Assembly: GCA_027627225.1 (NCBI GenBank) | Contig: CM051029.1 | Location: 25,242,851 to 25,306,850, forward strand | Direction of reading: 5' to 3' | Length of the DNA stretch: 64,000 bases | From: Congeria kusceri | Taxonomy: Eukaryota > Mollusca > Bivalvia > Myida > Dreissenidae | Shown here: in pieces, positions 61,501 to 64,000 of the stretch | Layout of the letters: each line of letters begins with the position of its first letter | Numbering within the stretch: the stretch's first letter is position 1 | Program-made: the position numbers and the translations under genes | Notes under the pieces: model-generated | Database searches by the model: none | What the model saw: only the letters and a program-made list of their open reading frames with translations | Told to the model about the DNA's origin: nothing

Positions 61501-64000
61501 TATAGTAACGATATAGTAAAACCTAAAACAACTTTAAAGTAAGTCGCCAGCTGGCTAAAACACACAATGTACAACACAGAAAACAAAAATTCGACTTAAT
61601 TCAGACACATAAAATTATGGATCATTGCGTTGCAGTTCTGAATACAACGTTTTATGGTTTGAAGCCGGATTCAAGGTACAGTAAATCTTACTCTTGGTCC
61701 AGAATTAATCCAAACAAAGGCAACATATTATATATGTATTTCAGGTTCGGTGCGCCGTAACGGTGTATGAGAACAACGGCGTCACTGCAGCTGGTCCTTC
61801 TTTCTTCAGCCCATCATTGGATCTTGAAGAAGATCTTGGCTCGGTAGGACAATGTTGAACAATTGTCATCTCTTACCAACGTTCCACAGATAATGTTCAT
61901 CATATTTCTGAATGAAAAAAATATTATAACATTATGTAGGGTTGTAATTAATTGAAGACAACTCATTTTTTTCCGTCGGTTTTGGGTAGTTGGGACGGCG
62001 AGATGTAGATTTCATTAAAATGTTATAAAATAAAATACTGTTAAATATGCTACTTTTACAGGCTAACCTGTCGTTCTGCGTAATTGATGGCCTTTGCTAT
62101 TTTGAAAACGACCCTGACCCCACTGATCACGAATACCTATGTTATCCATTCATCGACCCATATCGATGGATAAGAGATCTTACACTCGATAGAGGTAAGT
62201 ATTAATTCATTAAGTACAAAAATACTAGCCACTCTAAAAATGATCTTCATGTATAGTGTTTCTCTTATAATAGATCTTTGACAAAGATAATTATACACTT
62301 CGTGGAACTTTCAACTGCTTTCAACCTTTTATATACTGAAGATGTTTAACATGCTAGTCTTCCATAAGTATATTTTGTATGTACAATCACTACTTCTATA
62401 TATGACAATTATCATTGTTGTTTTTTCATTGGGTACTATTTCAAATAATGGAAATTTAAATCGTACCGCTGTACCAGTTAAACTAATCAATTGTTCATTA
62501 GGTAAGTACGTTTGTCTCAAAGGAAAAGTGTTCTATGACTTTGCCAGTCTGCTCTTGGAGTAAATGCATGAATTGTTCATGTGTTTCATAGTACCCGGTG
62601 ATGAATGCAACCAACGTTTATCTATCTGCGACAACGTGCCAGGGGGAGCGTATTGTAGCAACGTGACCGACACGTGTCACTGTTACCCTACTTTCAAAGC
62701 AACGCCCACAGCATGCGAACCAATTTGTATGTTCTTATATTATGTCGTACACAGTGCATTTAAGACCCGCGTTGATATTTTTCTCTCGATAAATTTCCTT
62801 ATTCAGGAGTACGTTTTCTATCATTCACTATATAACCATCTGGAACCCGAAATAATAACAATAAAAACATGTAAAAGCACACGTAAGTCTAATAAAACAT
62901 TGGACAAATGGATTAACTAAAATAAATAGAAATATTGAAGGTCTAATAAGGGTGAATCGAACATAGTTTAATCTATAAAATAAGTAATATTAGAGCCCTG
63001 TTCCAAAACGATGTTTGTGTTGTTGTTTCCTTTAATGTGTTAATCTAAACATTATGTAAAACTAGAGCACCAAGAAAAAACACAGATTGTTGTCTGTTAT
63101 TTTCTACAATGATACGGAGATGTATATGTAATAATAGTTTCAGCCGTTCACTGCATTTTTTTGTTTTCATAGCGTGTTCCAGTGTTATGAATTGCTGGCA
63201 ATACACGTACTCAAATTACCTGGTGTGCACCAATTCTGTCTGCGAATGCAACGTAACGACGGAACTTACACCAAACGGATGCATGCCAAAAGGTAACGCC
63301 ATTCTATATTCATACTGAAGGTCCATTGTGCTTAATAATAAACGTGGAACTTTTGCGAAACACGTTTTTAACGTACGGATAAGCCGTTGCTTTACAATGA
63401 AATAAGCGAATTTTGATTCATTTAGAAAACGAAAGTAAAGAGTCTAATAATGGATAACGACTATATATTGCACTATTTAAAGAGGATATGTCGTAATGCA
63501 GAACGTCCCCTTAAAGTGAATACTACATTAAACGACACTGTATGAATTACAGGCCTCGGGAGCCCTTGTGAAGAAGACATTGCGTGCTCTCTCCAACCGG
63601 AAGCGGTTTGTGGAGCAACCGAACCCAGAACATGTGTTTGCGGAGTACATTACAACAATATACAAGGAAACTGTTACCCAAAAGGTATATACACTGCGAA
63701 CTTAACTATAGAATAAAGGTACCATTCGATATTCAAATAAACTATATTGTAAAGGAAACTGGGGTAATGACGTTTGAAAGAAACACCTTATTTTGGTGTA
63801 ATAAAAGAGCCACCGAATTCCAAACAATATGAAGTTGTCTTTGATTAAGATCAATGGCGCTTGCTAAATACCTGACGAATTCACGCAATTAAGAAGTCTT
63901 ACTTACTTTTACACTTACATGTCTTTATCAATTCTCGAACACTTTATACTTGTTTTGAGAAGTGTCAAACACTTTTCAGGACTCGGTGATTCCTGCGACG
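31495..64000 (+). CDS. VWDE-like secreted EGF/EB-module glycoprotein gene, 30 exons visible, 3' incomplete
   Basis: Thirty coding exons on the plus strand join with consistent phases into about 1,512 codons without a stop; the last exon runs off the window. Domain order: signal peptide; EB/EGF-like Cys modules (exons 2-12); a D8C/OIT3-type domain with the GWYDIG core (exons 13-14); a beta-rich module (15-17); a linker and divergent von Willebrand D region (18-22); a second beta-rich module (23-25); exon 26; then more EGF-like modules (27-30). Exons 2-14 and 27-29 are symmetrical phase 1, while the core uses phases 2 and 0. N-glycosylation sequons are frequent, so a secreted or cell-surface glycoprotein is expected. 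The family call rests on remembered domain patterns, not a search. The EB-rich part alone would also fit other molluscan EGF-repeat proteins. The link of exon 1 to exon 2 is the weakest join. Confidence 0.8.
31925..32335 (+). repeat. 45-bp minisatellite in intron 1, about nine units
   Basis: Units start at 31925 and recur every 45 bp, with core TTACCTTATGACGCCGCG. Read in frame they encode DLPYDAAYLTVTRWD. Two late units (near 32205 and 32296) carry one extra T and break the frame, so it is not a conserved protein repeat. Units are highly alike, so array growth is recent. Confidence 0.9.
32336..33656. other. Intron 1 sequence without recognised elements
   Basis: AT-rich, no exon-like Cys-rich frame with splice borders and no known repeat seen. 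Confidence 0.45.
33657..33958 (+). repeat. Duplicated block R, copy 1
   Basis: Begins near AATGTCTTTAAAAAAAGAC and matches 41370-41700 over about 270 bp in order, including CAATCGGCGTTGAAATTAAT, GATCGGTTACGT, GGACCCCAG, CGGAC and AATTTGAGATAAATT. It is cut at its right end by the element starting near 33959. See the segmental duplication in the findings. Confidence 0.75.
33959..35280 (+). mobile_element. Bivalve-type dispersed element with 143-bp satellite core
   Basis: Opens with ATGCCCCCTTCGAAGAAGTG and a GTCGGTCGGTCGGTCC run, an end I recognise as common in bivalve DNA. Eight tandem units of 138-146 bp follow, marked by AAACGGTTTCCGCTCAATAA at about 34173, 34317, 34461, 34599, 34741, 34887, 35027 and 35169. 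Each unit holds AAGGTCAAGGTCACC and TTTTAATGAAACTTCATAC. No ORF. The class of element is not known to me. Confidence 0.7.
35281..36103. other. Inserted sequence between two dispersed elements
   Basis: Lies inside the 5.9 kb tract that interrupts the duplicated block. Two weakly similar stretches around 35390 and 35560 share GTCAGTTAACACTT-CAA and CTGGGCA-AATTC. No gene seen. Confidence 0.4.
36104..36830 (+). mobile_element. Second bivalve-type element with about 160-bp units
   Basis: Starts ATACCCCCACAAACGAAGTT with a G run and a GTCGGTCCGTCGGTCTGTC tract. Four units follow, each opening with a GATAACTCAAGAA-like motif (about 36200, 36361, 36522 and 36672) and containing TTGACATATTCAAATAATT and CAGAGTTATGGCCC. 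The general plan matches the elements at 33959 and 38590, but the unit is different. The right boundary is unclear. Confidence 0.65.
36831..38150. other. Intron 1 filler, AT-rich
   Basis: No exon, RNA or well-defined repeat recognised. The part near 37180-37260 (GGGCTCTTGCC, GGCCCTCTTGT) looks like the end of a dispersed element. Confidence 0.4.
38151..38458 (+). mobile_element. tRNA-derived SINE with target-site duplications
   Basis: Body about 38160-38449. The 5' head is tRNA-like: GGCCGACTAGCTCAGTTGG (box A), loop CTACAAA (anticodon position ACA) and box B GGGTTCGATTCCC. The middle and 3' part (GTTAACTGACCGCCGTTATA, AATACTGTTGAA-like) resemble a 3' domain common in bivalve and gastropod SINEs. 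It ends in an AAAC/AAAAC-rich tail. The 9-bp duplication CTTCATGGT lies at 38151-38159 and 38450-38458. Acceptor and T stems have mismatches, so it is not a functional tRNA. Confidence 0.85.
38590..39815 (+). mobile_element. Third bivalve-type element, split by a GC-rich insertion
   Basis: Starts with a GGTCTGTCTGTCGGTC tract near 38644 and ends AGGGGGCATAACTGTTTTAC near 39800. Repeat units with GGCCAAGTTCGAT, CCACCCCAGGA and GAGTTATGGC appear near 38770-38830 and 39625-39680. Between them about 690 bp (38868-39560) is much more GC-rich and unlike the rest. Open frames on both strands there have no recognisable domain. Confidence 0.6.
39826..41366 (+). repeat. Duplicated block S, copy 1
   Basis: Matches 41713-42525 in order: GAATTTGTCAGGCAAATTTAAC start, TATATCAGACAAGTGTA, GGAGAAGTTGATAGAAA, TTTGTAAATATAAATT, CGCGCTATTTTTAGAATGA and CATAGAGCGT...GTAGGCTAAA. 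Copy 1 carries extra sequence (about 40000-40850) absent from copy 2. No gene; the open frame 40217-40459 minus has no support. Confidence 0.75.
41370..41712 (+). repeat. Duplicated block R, copy 2
   Basis: Counterpart of 33657-33958. Here block R runs straight into block S at about 41713, which is presumably the ancestral arrangement. Confidence 0.75.
41713..42525 (+). repeat. Duplicated block S, copy 2
   Basis: Shorter, diverged copy of 39826-41366 (see that entry for shared motifs). Confidence 0.75.
43048..43111 (+). repeat. 15-bp tandem repeat, four units
   Basis: CATTATTTTAATCGT repeated four times with no visible change, indicating recent slippage. It gives a MTIKI repeat on the minus strand, with no sign of coding use. 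Confidence 0.9.
43676..43758 (+). pseudogene. tRNA-like sequence, left arm of TTAA element
   Basis: Box A-like TAGCGCAGTTGG, a D arm GCGCAGTTGGTTAAAGCG and box B-like CGTTCGATACCC. The region between is longer than in a normal tRNA and contains TTTCAT. Acceptor ends do not pair well. Called a tRNA-derived sequence, not a tRNA gene. Confidence 0.55.
44071..44151 (-). pseudogene. tRNA-like sequence, right arm of TTAA element
   Basis: On the minus strand: AATAGCGCAGTTGGTTAAAG, a long middle part, then GAGCTCGATACCCGC and a T run. It is the inverted partner of 43676-43758, differing mostly in the middle. Confidence 0.55.
44295..45015. other. End of intron 1
   Basis: AT-rich intron sequence ending in acceptor TTTACTTCAG at 45015. 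Nothing else recognised. Confidence 0.5.
45016..45090 (+). CDS. Exon 2: short Cys-rich half module
   Basis: 25 codons, phase 1 at both ends, acceptor CTTCAG and donor GTAAAC. It encodes ACKSDWECDIWNPHCDLQTQ and four cysteines in all, the spacing of the first half of an EB/EGF-like module. It may pair with exon 3 to complete a disulfide unit. Confidence 0.8.
45679..45777 (+). CDS. Exon 3: Cys-rich module
   Basis: 33 codons, phase 1-1, donor GTAAGT. Four cysteines (HCTTDAECDG, SCN, QCH) and an NAT glycosylation site. It lacks the usual C-x-C pair, so it is a reduced module. Confidence 0.8.
46473..46586 (+). CDS. Exon 4: EB/EGF-like module
   Basis: 38 codons, phase 1-1. Standard pattern with CSNSSYNC, QC, ICNCKEGYRWIDGRC: six cysteines, a C-x-C pair and the G-Y/W turn. 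NSS and NCT sequons lie in the first loop. Confidence 0.88.
46770..46934 (+). CDS. Exon 5: EB/EGF-like module with aromatic-rich loop
   Basis: 55 codons, phase 1-1, donor GTGAGT. The first loop is enlarged and full of aromatic residues (YNWYGYYDFFYYYSC) before the CEDETCKCNPN core. This is an unusual composition for an EGF-like loop; see findings. Confidence 0.85.
47532..47651 (+). CDS. Exon 6: EB/EGF-like module
   Basis: 40 codons, phase 1-1, acceptor TTTTTTCAG, donor GTAAGA. The cleanest EB-type module here: RCDRDSDCGIASTTTC, GICSCKPGYLEQNGAC. This D-S-D-C...C-x-C-x-x-G-Y pattern is typical of EB repeats in molluscan secreted proteins. Confidence 0.9.
47930..48052 (+). CDS. Exon 7: EB/EGF-like module
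   Basis: 41 codons, phase 1-1, donor GTAAGC. DCFADDDCGTTFVC, KCRCQDGFGI and a final C; six cysteines in the usual order. Confidence 0.9.
48372..48563 (+). CDS. Exon 8: long EB/EGF-like module
   Basis: 64 codons, phase 1-1, donor GTATGT. Begins PCNELAVCED, has a long basic/aromatic loop (DRVRHPGKHFGYSDYRSTYC) and ends ICTCAPGYKRSVNGLCC. The loop is about 25 residues longer than in exon 6, and the last cysteine is doubled. Confidence 0.87.
48878..49054 (+). CDS. Exon 9: long EB/EGF-like module
   Basis: 59 codons, phase 1-1, donor GTAAGT. NCSSVKDCKGDSDIYSQAYSC, then WTCECHPNYFVDYGSHYTG and a final cysteine. NCS and NYS sequons. Tyrosine-rich like exons 5 and 10. Confidence 0.85.
49394..49537 (+). 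CDS. Exon 10: degenerate Cys module
   Basis: 48 codons, phase 1-1, acceptor CATTTCAG, donor GTACAT. Only four cysteines; the C-x-C pair is missing (IVQCTSGVEEHGRC). The loop is again tyrosine/asparagine-rich (DYKYNYYSND). Splice sites and phase fit, so it is probably real but structurally reduced. Confidence 0.75.
49778..49900 (+). CDS. Exon 11: EB/EGF-like module
   Basis: 41 codons, phase 1-1, donor GTAACG. SDCSEFGEICSLANAEC, ICACATGFFQQGDKC: six cysteines, standard order, one NQT sequon. Confidence 0.9.
50110..50244 (+). CDS. Exon 12: EB/EGF-like module
   Basis: 45 codons, phase 1-1, donor GTAAGA. FCTADTDCGGIAHSKC, KCVCDDGYTELNGVC; six cysteines and NNT and NMT sequons. Last N-terminal EB-type unit before the D8C domain. 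Confidence 0.9.
50572..50787 (+). CDS. Exon 13: D8C/OIT3-type domain, first half
   Basis: 72 codons, phase 1-1, acceptor TATTCAG, donor GTAAAT. NCNDITPELPDLYRRSPSYK opens the domain and LLLEGWYDIG is its hallmark core, followed by GFCGTKYPIVLK. This arrangement (R...L..GWY......C...CGT..P) is what I know from uromodulin/GP2, OIT3 and VWDE proteins. The basis is motif memory. Confidence 0.82.
51136..51321 (+). CDS. Exon 14: D8C/OIT3-type domain, second half
   Basis: 62 codons, phase 1-1, donor GTATGA. EEIEVKIRTCGDRTYVYLKR followed by ATVAFSAYC fits the closing strand pattern (V.I..C....YVY.L....C...YC) of the same domain. The usual cysteine before xxxYC appears to be replaced: ATVAFSAYC has only one. 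Confidence 0.8.
51669..51900 (+). CDS. Exon 15: start of beta-rich module 1
   Basis: Enters in phase 1 and leaves in phase 2, splitting a TGG codon (FFTIN-W). VNVPYLKFKCIALDE and YYSTCFEC lie in the middle; an NST sequon near the start. It corresponds in place and in intron phase to exon 23. Confidence 0.82.
52342..52477. repeat. Long hairpin, about 60-nt arms
   Basis: Left arm 52342-52401 and right arm 52418-52477 are inverted copies with few mismatches; both contain GTGACATTGATATT and CAGAATGTCAC (right arm inverted). The loop is about 16 nt. A transcript would fold strongly. Confidence 0.8.
52583..53196. mobile_element. 614-bp terminal-inverted-repeat element
   Basis: 29-bp ends, 52583-52611 and 53168-53196, match at 26 of 29 positions (core ATTTAYCCTAAGTATWGGGA). 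Both ends start with TA, compatible with TA target sites of Tc1/mariner-type elements. Five copies of a GTGTCCCAATATTAAGG-like motif lie near the ends. No transposase frame, so non-autonomous. Confidence 0.75.
53308..53428 (+). CDS. Exon 16: beta-rich module 1, middle
   Basis: Enters in phase 2 to complete the TGG tryptophan and continues YVAGTHC, then YKTDLTEMQIIEECGQQTVG; ends in phase 0 at donor GTAAAT. Exon 24 has the same layout (W-VAG, then L.. motifs). Confidence 0.8.
53791..53889. repeat. Foldback repeat in intron 16
   Basis: Left arm starts TACCATATTTCATTAAACTC (53791); the right arm, read on the minus strand from 53889, starts TACCATATTGTATTAAACGA. Arms are about 46 nt with scattered mismatches and a loop of about 5 nt (CAAAT). 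Consistent with a foldback or MITE remnant. Confidence 0.75.
54476..54565 (+). CDS. Exon 17: beta-rich module 1, end
   Basis: 30 codons, phase 0-0, donor GTACGT. Starts LQCSFEWSE and has a GTPVFSES motif. Aligns in position, phase and start (L/V-Q/R-C) with exon 25. Confidence 0.8.
54773..55207 (+). CDS. Exon 18: linker preceding the VWD region
   Basis: 145 codons, phase 0-0, the longest exon; acceptor TTTTCCTAG, donor GTAAAA. WLTDTPIGC, SCSVEWDLDTEGVC, RLCGANGNG and HVIWNGYKMPDIK are visible. The W-(N/D)-G-Y...P-x-I ending is a pattern I associate with the segment just before the VWD domain in VWDE proteins. It has no methionine early, so it is easily missed by ATG-based ORF scanning. NST, NGT and NYT sequons. 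Confidence 0.85.
55439..55530 (+). CDS. Exon 19: start of VWD-like region
   Basis: Phase 0 to phase 2, donor GTAAAT, splitting a TGG codon. FYFYDETSSEKNVSLVLKWD. The usual C-x-(G/D)-DPH-x-x-T-F-D-G opening of VWD domains is not present here, so the start of the domain is strongly diverged or lost. Confidence 0.75.
55767..55842 (+). CDS. Exon 20: VWD-like region
   Basis: Phase 2 to 0, donor GTAAAA. ALGEVGEFLLFQGTNYIVE matches the G-(T/E)-F-V/L-L-(Y/F) strand of VWD domains. Short exon bounded by TTTTAG and GTAAAA. Confidence 0.78.
56502..57410 (+). mobile_element. Insertion with 77-bp flanking direct repeats and AATTG-type tail
   Basis: Direct repeats at 56502-56578 and 57334-57410 are 77 bp with only three differences. 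The body between them (755 bp) contains at least three tandem units of about 145 bp (GCCATTGTTGCATATTATTA at 56641 and 56787, a variant near 56931). It ends in GGCCGGAGGCCTTATATTAC followed by a GAAATT-type simple repeat, a retroposon-like tail. No ORF. Confidence 0.7.
57442..57624 (+). CDS. Exon 21: VWD-like region, Cys-rich middle
   Basis: 61 codons, phase 0-0, acceptor TTTTTCAG, donor GTACGT. QACDTTGNNVCVCAITFRNG, NEIYTVDTCDS: this is the C...C-x-C-x-(V/I)-x-x-R-x-G-x-(E/D)-x-(F/Y) pattern of VWD domains of the VWDE type, and it is the strongest evidence for the domain call. Confidence 0.85.
57881..58122 (+). CDS. Exon 22: VWD-like region, end
   Basis: Phase 0 to phase 2, donor GTTCGT. 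FIVLKNGLVLRID is a VWD-type strand pair, and GFMDSW is where the F..SW motif follows the domain. The acceptor used is TTTTCTAG at 57880; TTTCAG six bases on would remove two residues and keep the frame. The conserved (G/A)-L-C-G of most VWD domains is missing (PGLASFMF instead). Confidence 0.78.
58627..59004 (+). CDS. Exon 23: post-VWD segment and start of beta-rich module 2
   Basis: Phase 2 to phase 2, donor GTACGT. RVTSSNSLLNPSNHHSFAFA and FKCNCPTE follow VWD as the SLF/SLL...C-x-C post-domain motif in VWDE-type proteins. Then LKCSRQAECTISHAG, and VLIEDGSLACHFELFPD leading to HEVE-W with the tryptophan codon split by the intron, exactly as at exon 15/16. Confidence 0.85.
59260..59347. repeat. 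GC-rich hairpin in intron 23
   Basis: Left arm 59260-59293 (GGTGCGCCTTAAGGCCGTAT...) and right arm 59315-59347 pair over about 33 bp with few mismatches; loop about 21 nt. A related single arm recurs at about 59798-59825 (AGCCATATCGGCACACTTT). Strongly richer in CpG than its surroundings. Confidence 0.8.
59348..60018. other. Intron 23, second part, with CpG-dense patch
   Basis: A CpG-dense patch at about 59680-59830 contains TGACGTCA at 59713, the palindromic CRE motif, and GCGCGCCGC. It looks like part of the same mobile sequence as the hairpin rather than a promoter. No exon seen. Confidence 0.5.
60019..60142 (+). CDS. Exon 24: beta-rich module 2, middle
   Basis: Phase 2 to 0; completes the TGG and continues VAGEDADMSLYVHDKM, then FASSGDVCSLEK. 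The donor is GTTGGC, a weaker site than the others. An earlier GTGACG would end in phase 1 and would not fit exon 25, so I prefer the later one. Confidence 0.75.
60262..60440. repeat. Dispersed palindromic repeat in intron 24
   Basis: GCGTAAAGTGTTGTCCCGGA with TTAGCC(T/A)-TGCAG, the inverted partner CACAGGCTAGCTAATCC, then GGCACTTTCCGC, and later a third related arm with GGCGGAAAGAGCCGTCC and TGGATTAGCCTGTGCAG. I recognise this family as frequent in bivalve DNA. No ORF. Confidence 0.65.
60600..60812. repeat. GTATAC-rich short-repeat cluster
   Basis: Variants of AGCTGTATACGGCGTA or its complement recur about ten times on both strands (for example CTGTATACAGCTTACG, GTATACAGCTCACGCATAAG). The motif is partly self-complementary, so the tract can fold in many ways. 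Confidence 0.65.
60813..61744. other. Intron 24, remainder
   Basis: AT-rich intron sequence ending in acceptor TATTTCAG. No further elements recognised. Confidence 0.5.
61745..61843 (+). CDS. Exon 25: beta-rich module 2, end
   Basis: 33 codons, phase 0-0, acceptor TATTTCAG, donor GTAGGA. VRCAVTVYENNGVTAAGPSF and an acidic end. Counterpart of exon 17. Confidence 0.83.
62062..62194 (+). CDS. Exon 26: connector to C-terminal EGF-like array
   Basis: Phase 0 to phase 1, acceptor TTTTACAG, donor GTAAGT. LSFCVIDGLCYFENDPDP and LCYPFIDPYRWIRD: three cysteines. It returns the gene to phase 1, which the following modules use. Domain unknown. Confidence 0.83.
62592..62726 (+). CDS. Exon 27: EB/EGF-like module
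   Basis: 45 codons, phase 1-1, donor GTATGT. DECNQRLSICDNVPGGAYC, CHCYPTFKATPTAC; six cysteines, NVT sequon. Confidence 0.88.
63173..63292 (+). CDS. Exon 28: EB/EGF-like module
   Basis: 40 codons, phase 1-1, acceptor TTTTCATAG, donor GTAACG. CSSVMNCWQYTYSNYLVC, VCECNVTTELTPNGC; six cysteines and an NVT sequon. Confidence 0.88.
63553..63684 (+). CDS. Exon 29: EB/EGF-like module
   Basis: 44 codons, phase 1-1, acceptor ATTACAG, donor GTATAT. GSPCEEDIACSLQPEAVC, TCVCGVHYNNIQGNC; six cysteines. Confidence 0.88.
63980..64000 (+). CDS. Exon 30: start of next EGF-like module, cut by window edge
   Basis: Acceptor ACTTTTCAG at 63979, then GLGDSCD in phase 1. The same opening (GLGSPC) starts exon 29, so the array goes on beyond the window. 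Confidence 0.75.

Overview
The window looks like AT-rich nuclear DNA from an invertebrate animal, most probably a bivalve mollusc. The support is spliceosomal exons with GT-AG borders, a tRNA-headed SINE with a bivalve/gastropod-type 3' region, dispersed elements with runs of GGTC/GGTCGGTC near one end that are familiar from bivalve genomes, and decayed non-LTR retrotransposons. The lineage call is inference; no species-level marker is visible. There is no operon structure, CRISPR array or rRNA.

Layout. Bases 1-31.3 kb hold no intact host gene that I can support. They carry two 5'-truncated minus-strand LINEs (about 1.0-4.0 kb and 4.6-7.5 kb) and one longer plus-strand LINE of related type (about 15.5-21.4 kb) with broken ORF1, endonuclease, reverse transcriptase and RNase H. 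A 2.2 kb minisatellite of 24-bp units built on the palindrome CCCATATGGG lies at 10.84-13.03 kb. There are also TTAA-flanked inverted-repeat elements, one of which contains a tRNA-like sequence, and several short tandem repeats.

Bases 31.5 kb to the right edge are occupied by one large plus-strand gene. A signal-peptide exon (31495-31549) is followed by a 13.5 kb intron and then 29 recognisable coding exons from 45016 to the edge, the last one cut off by the window. All reading phases agree through about 1,512 codons without a stop. The predicted secreted glycoprotein has EB/EGF-like cysteine modules (exons 2-12), a D8C/OIT3-type domain (exons 13-14), a beta-rich module (15-17), a linker and divergent von Willebrand D region (18-22), a second copy of the beta-rich module (23-25) and more EGF-like modules (27-30). 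This is the architecture of VWDE-like proteins (von Willebrand factor D and EGF domain-containing).

The introns are full of mobile DNA. Intron 1 holds a 45-bp minisatellite, an old duplication whose first copy was split by about 5.9 kb of inserted elements, a SINE with clean target-site duplications, and a TTAA element with two inverted tRNA-like sequences. Later introns hold a 614-bp inverted-repeat element, several long hairpins, and an insertion with an unusually long (77 bp) direct repeat at both ends.
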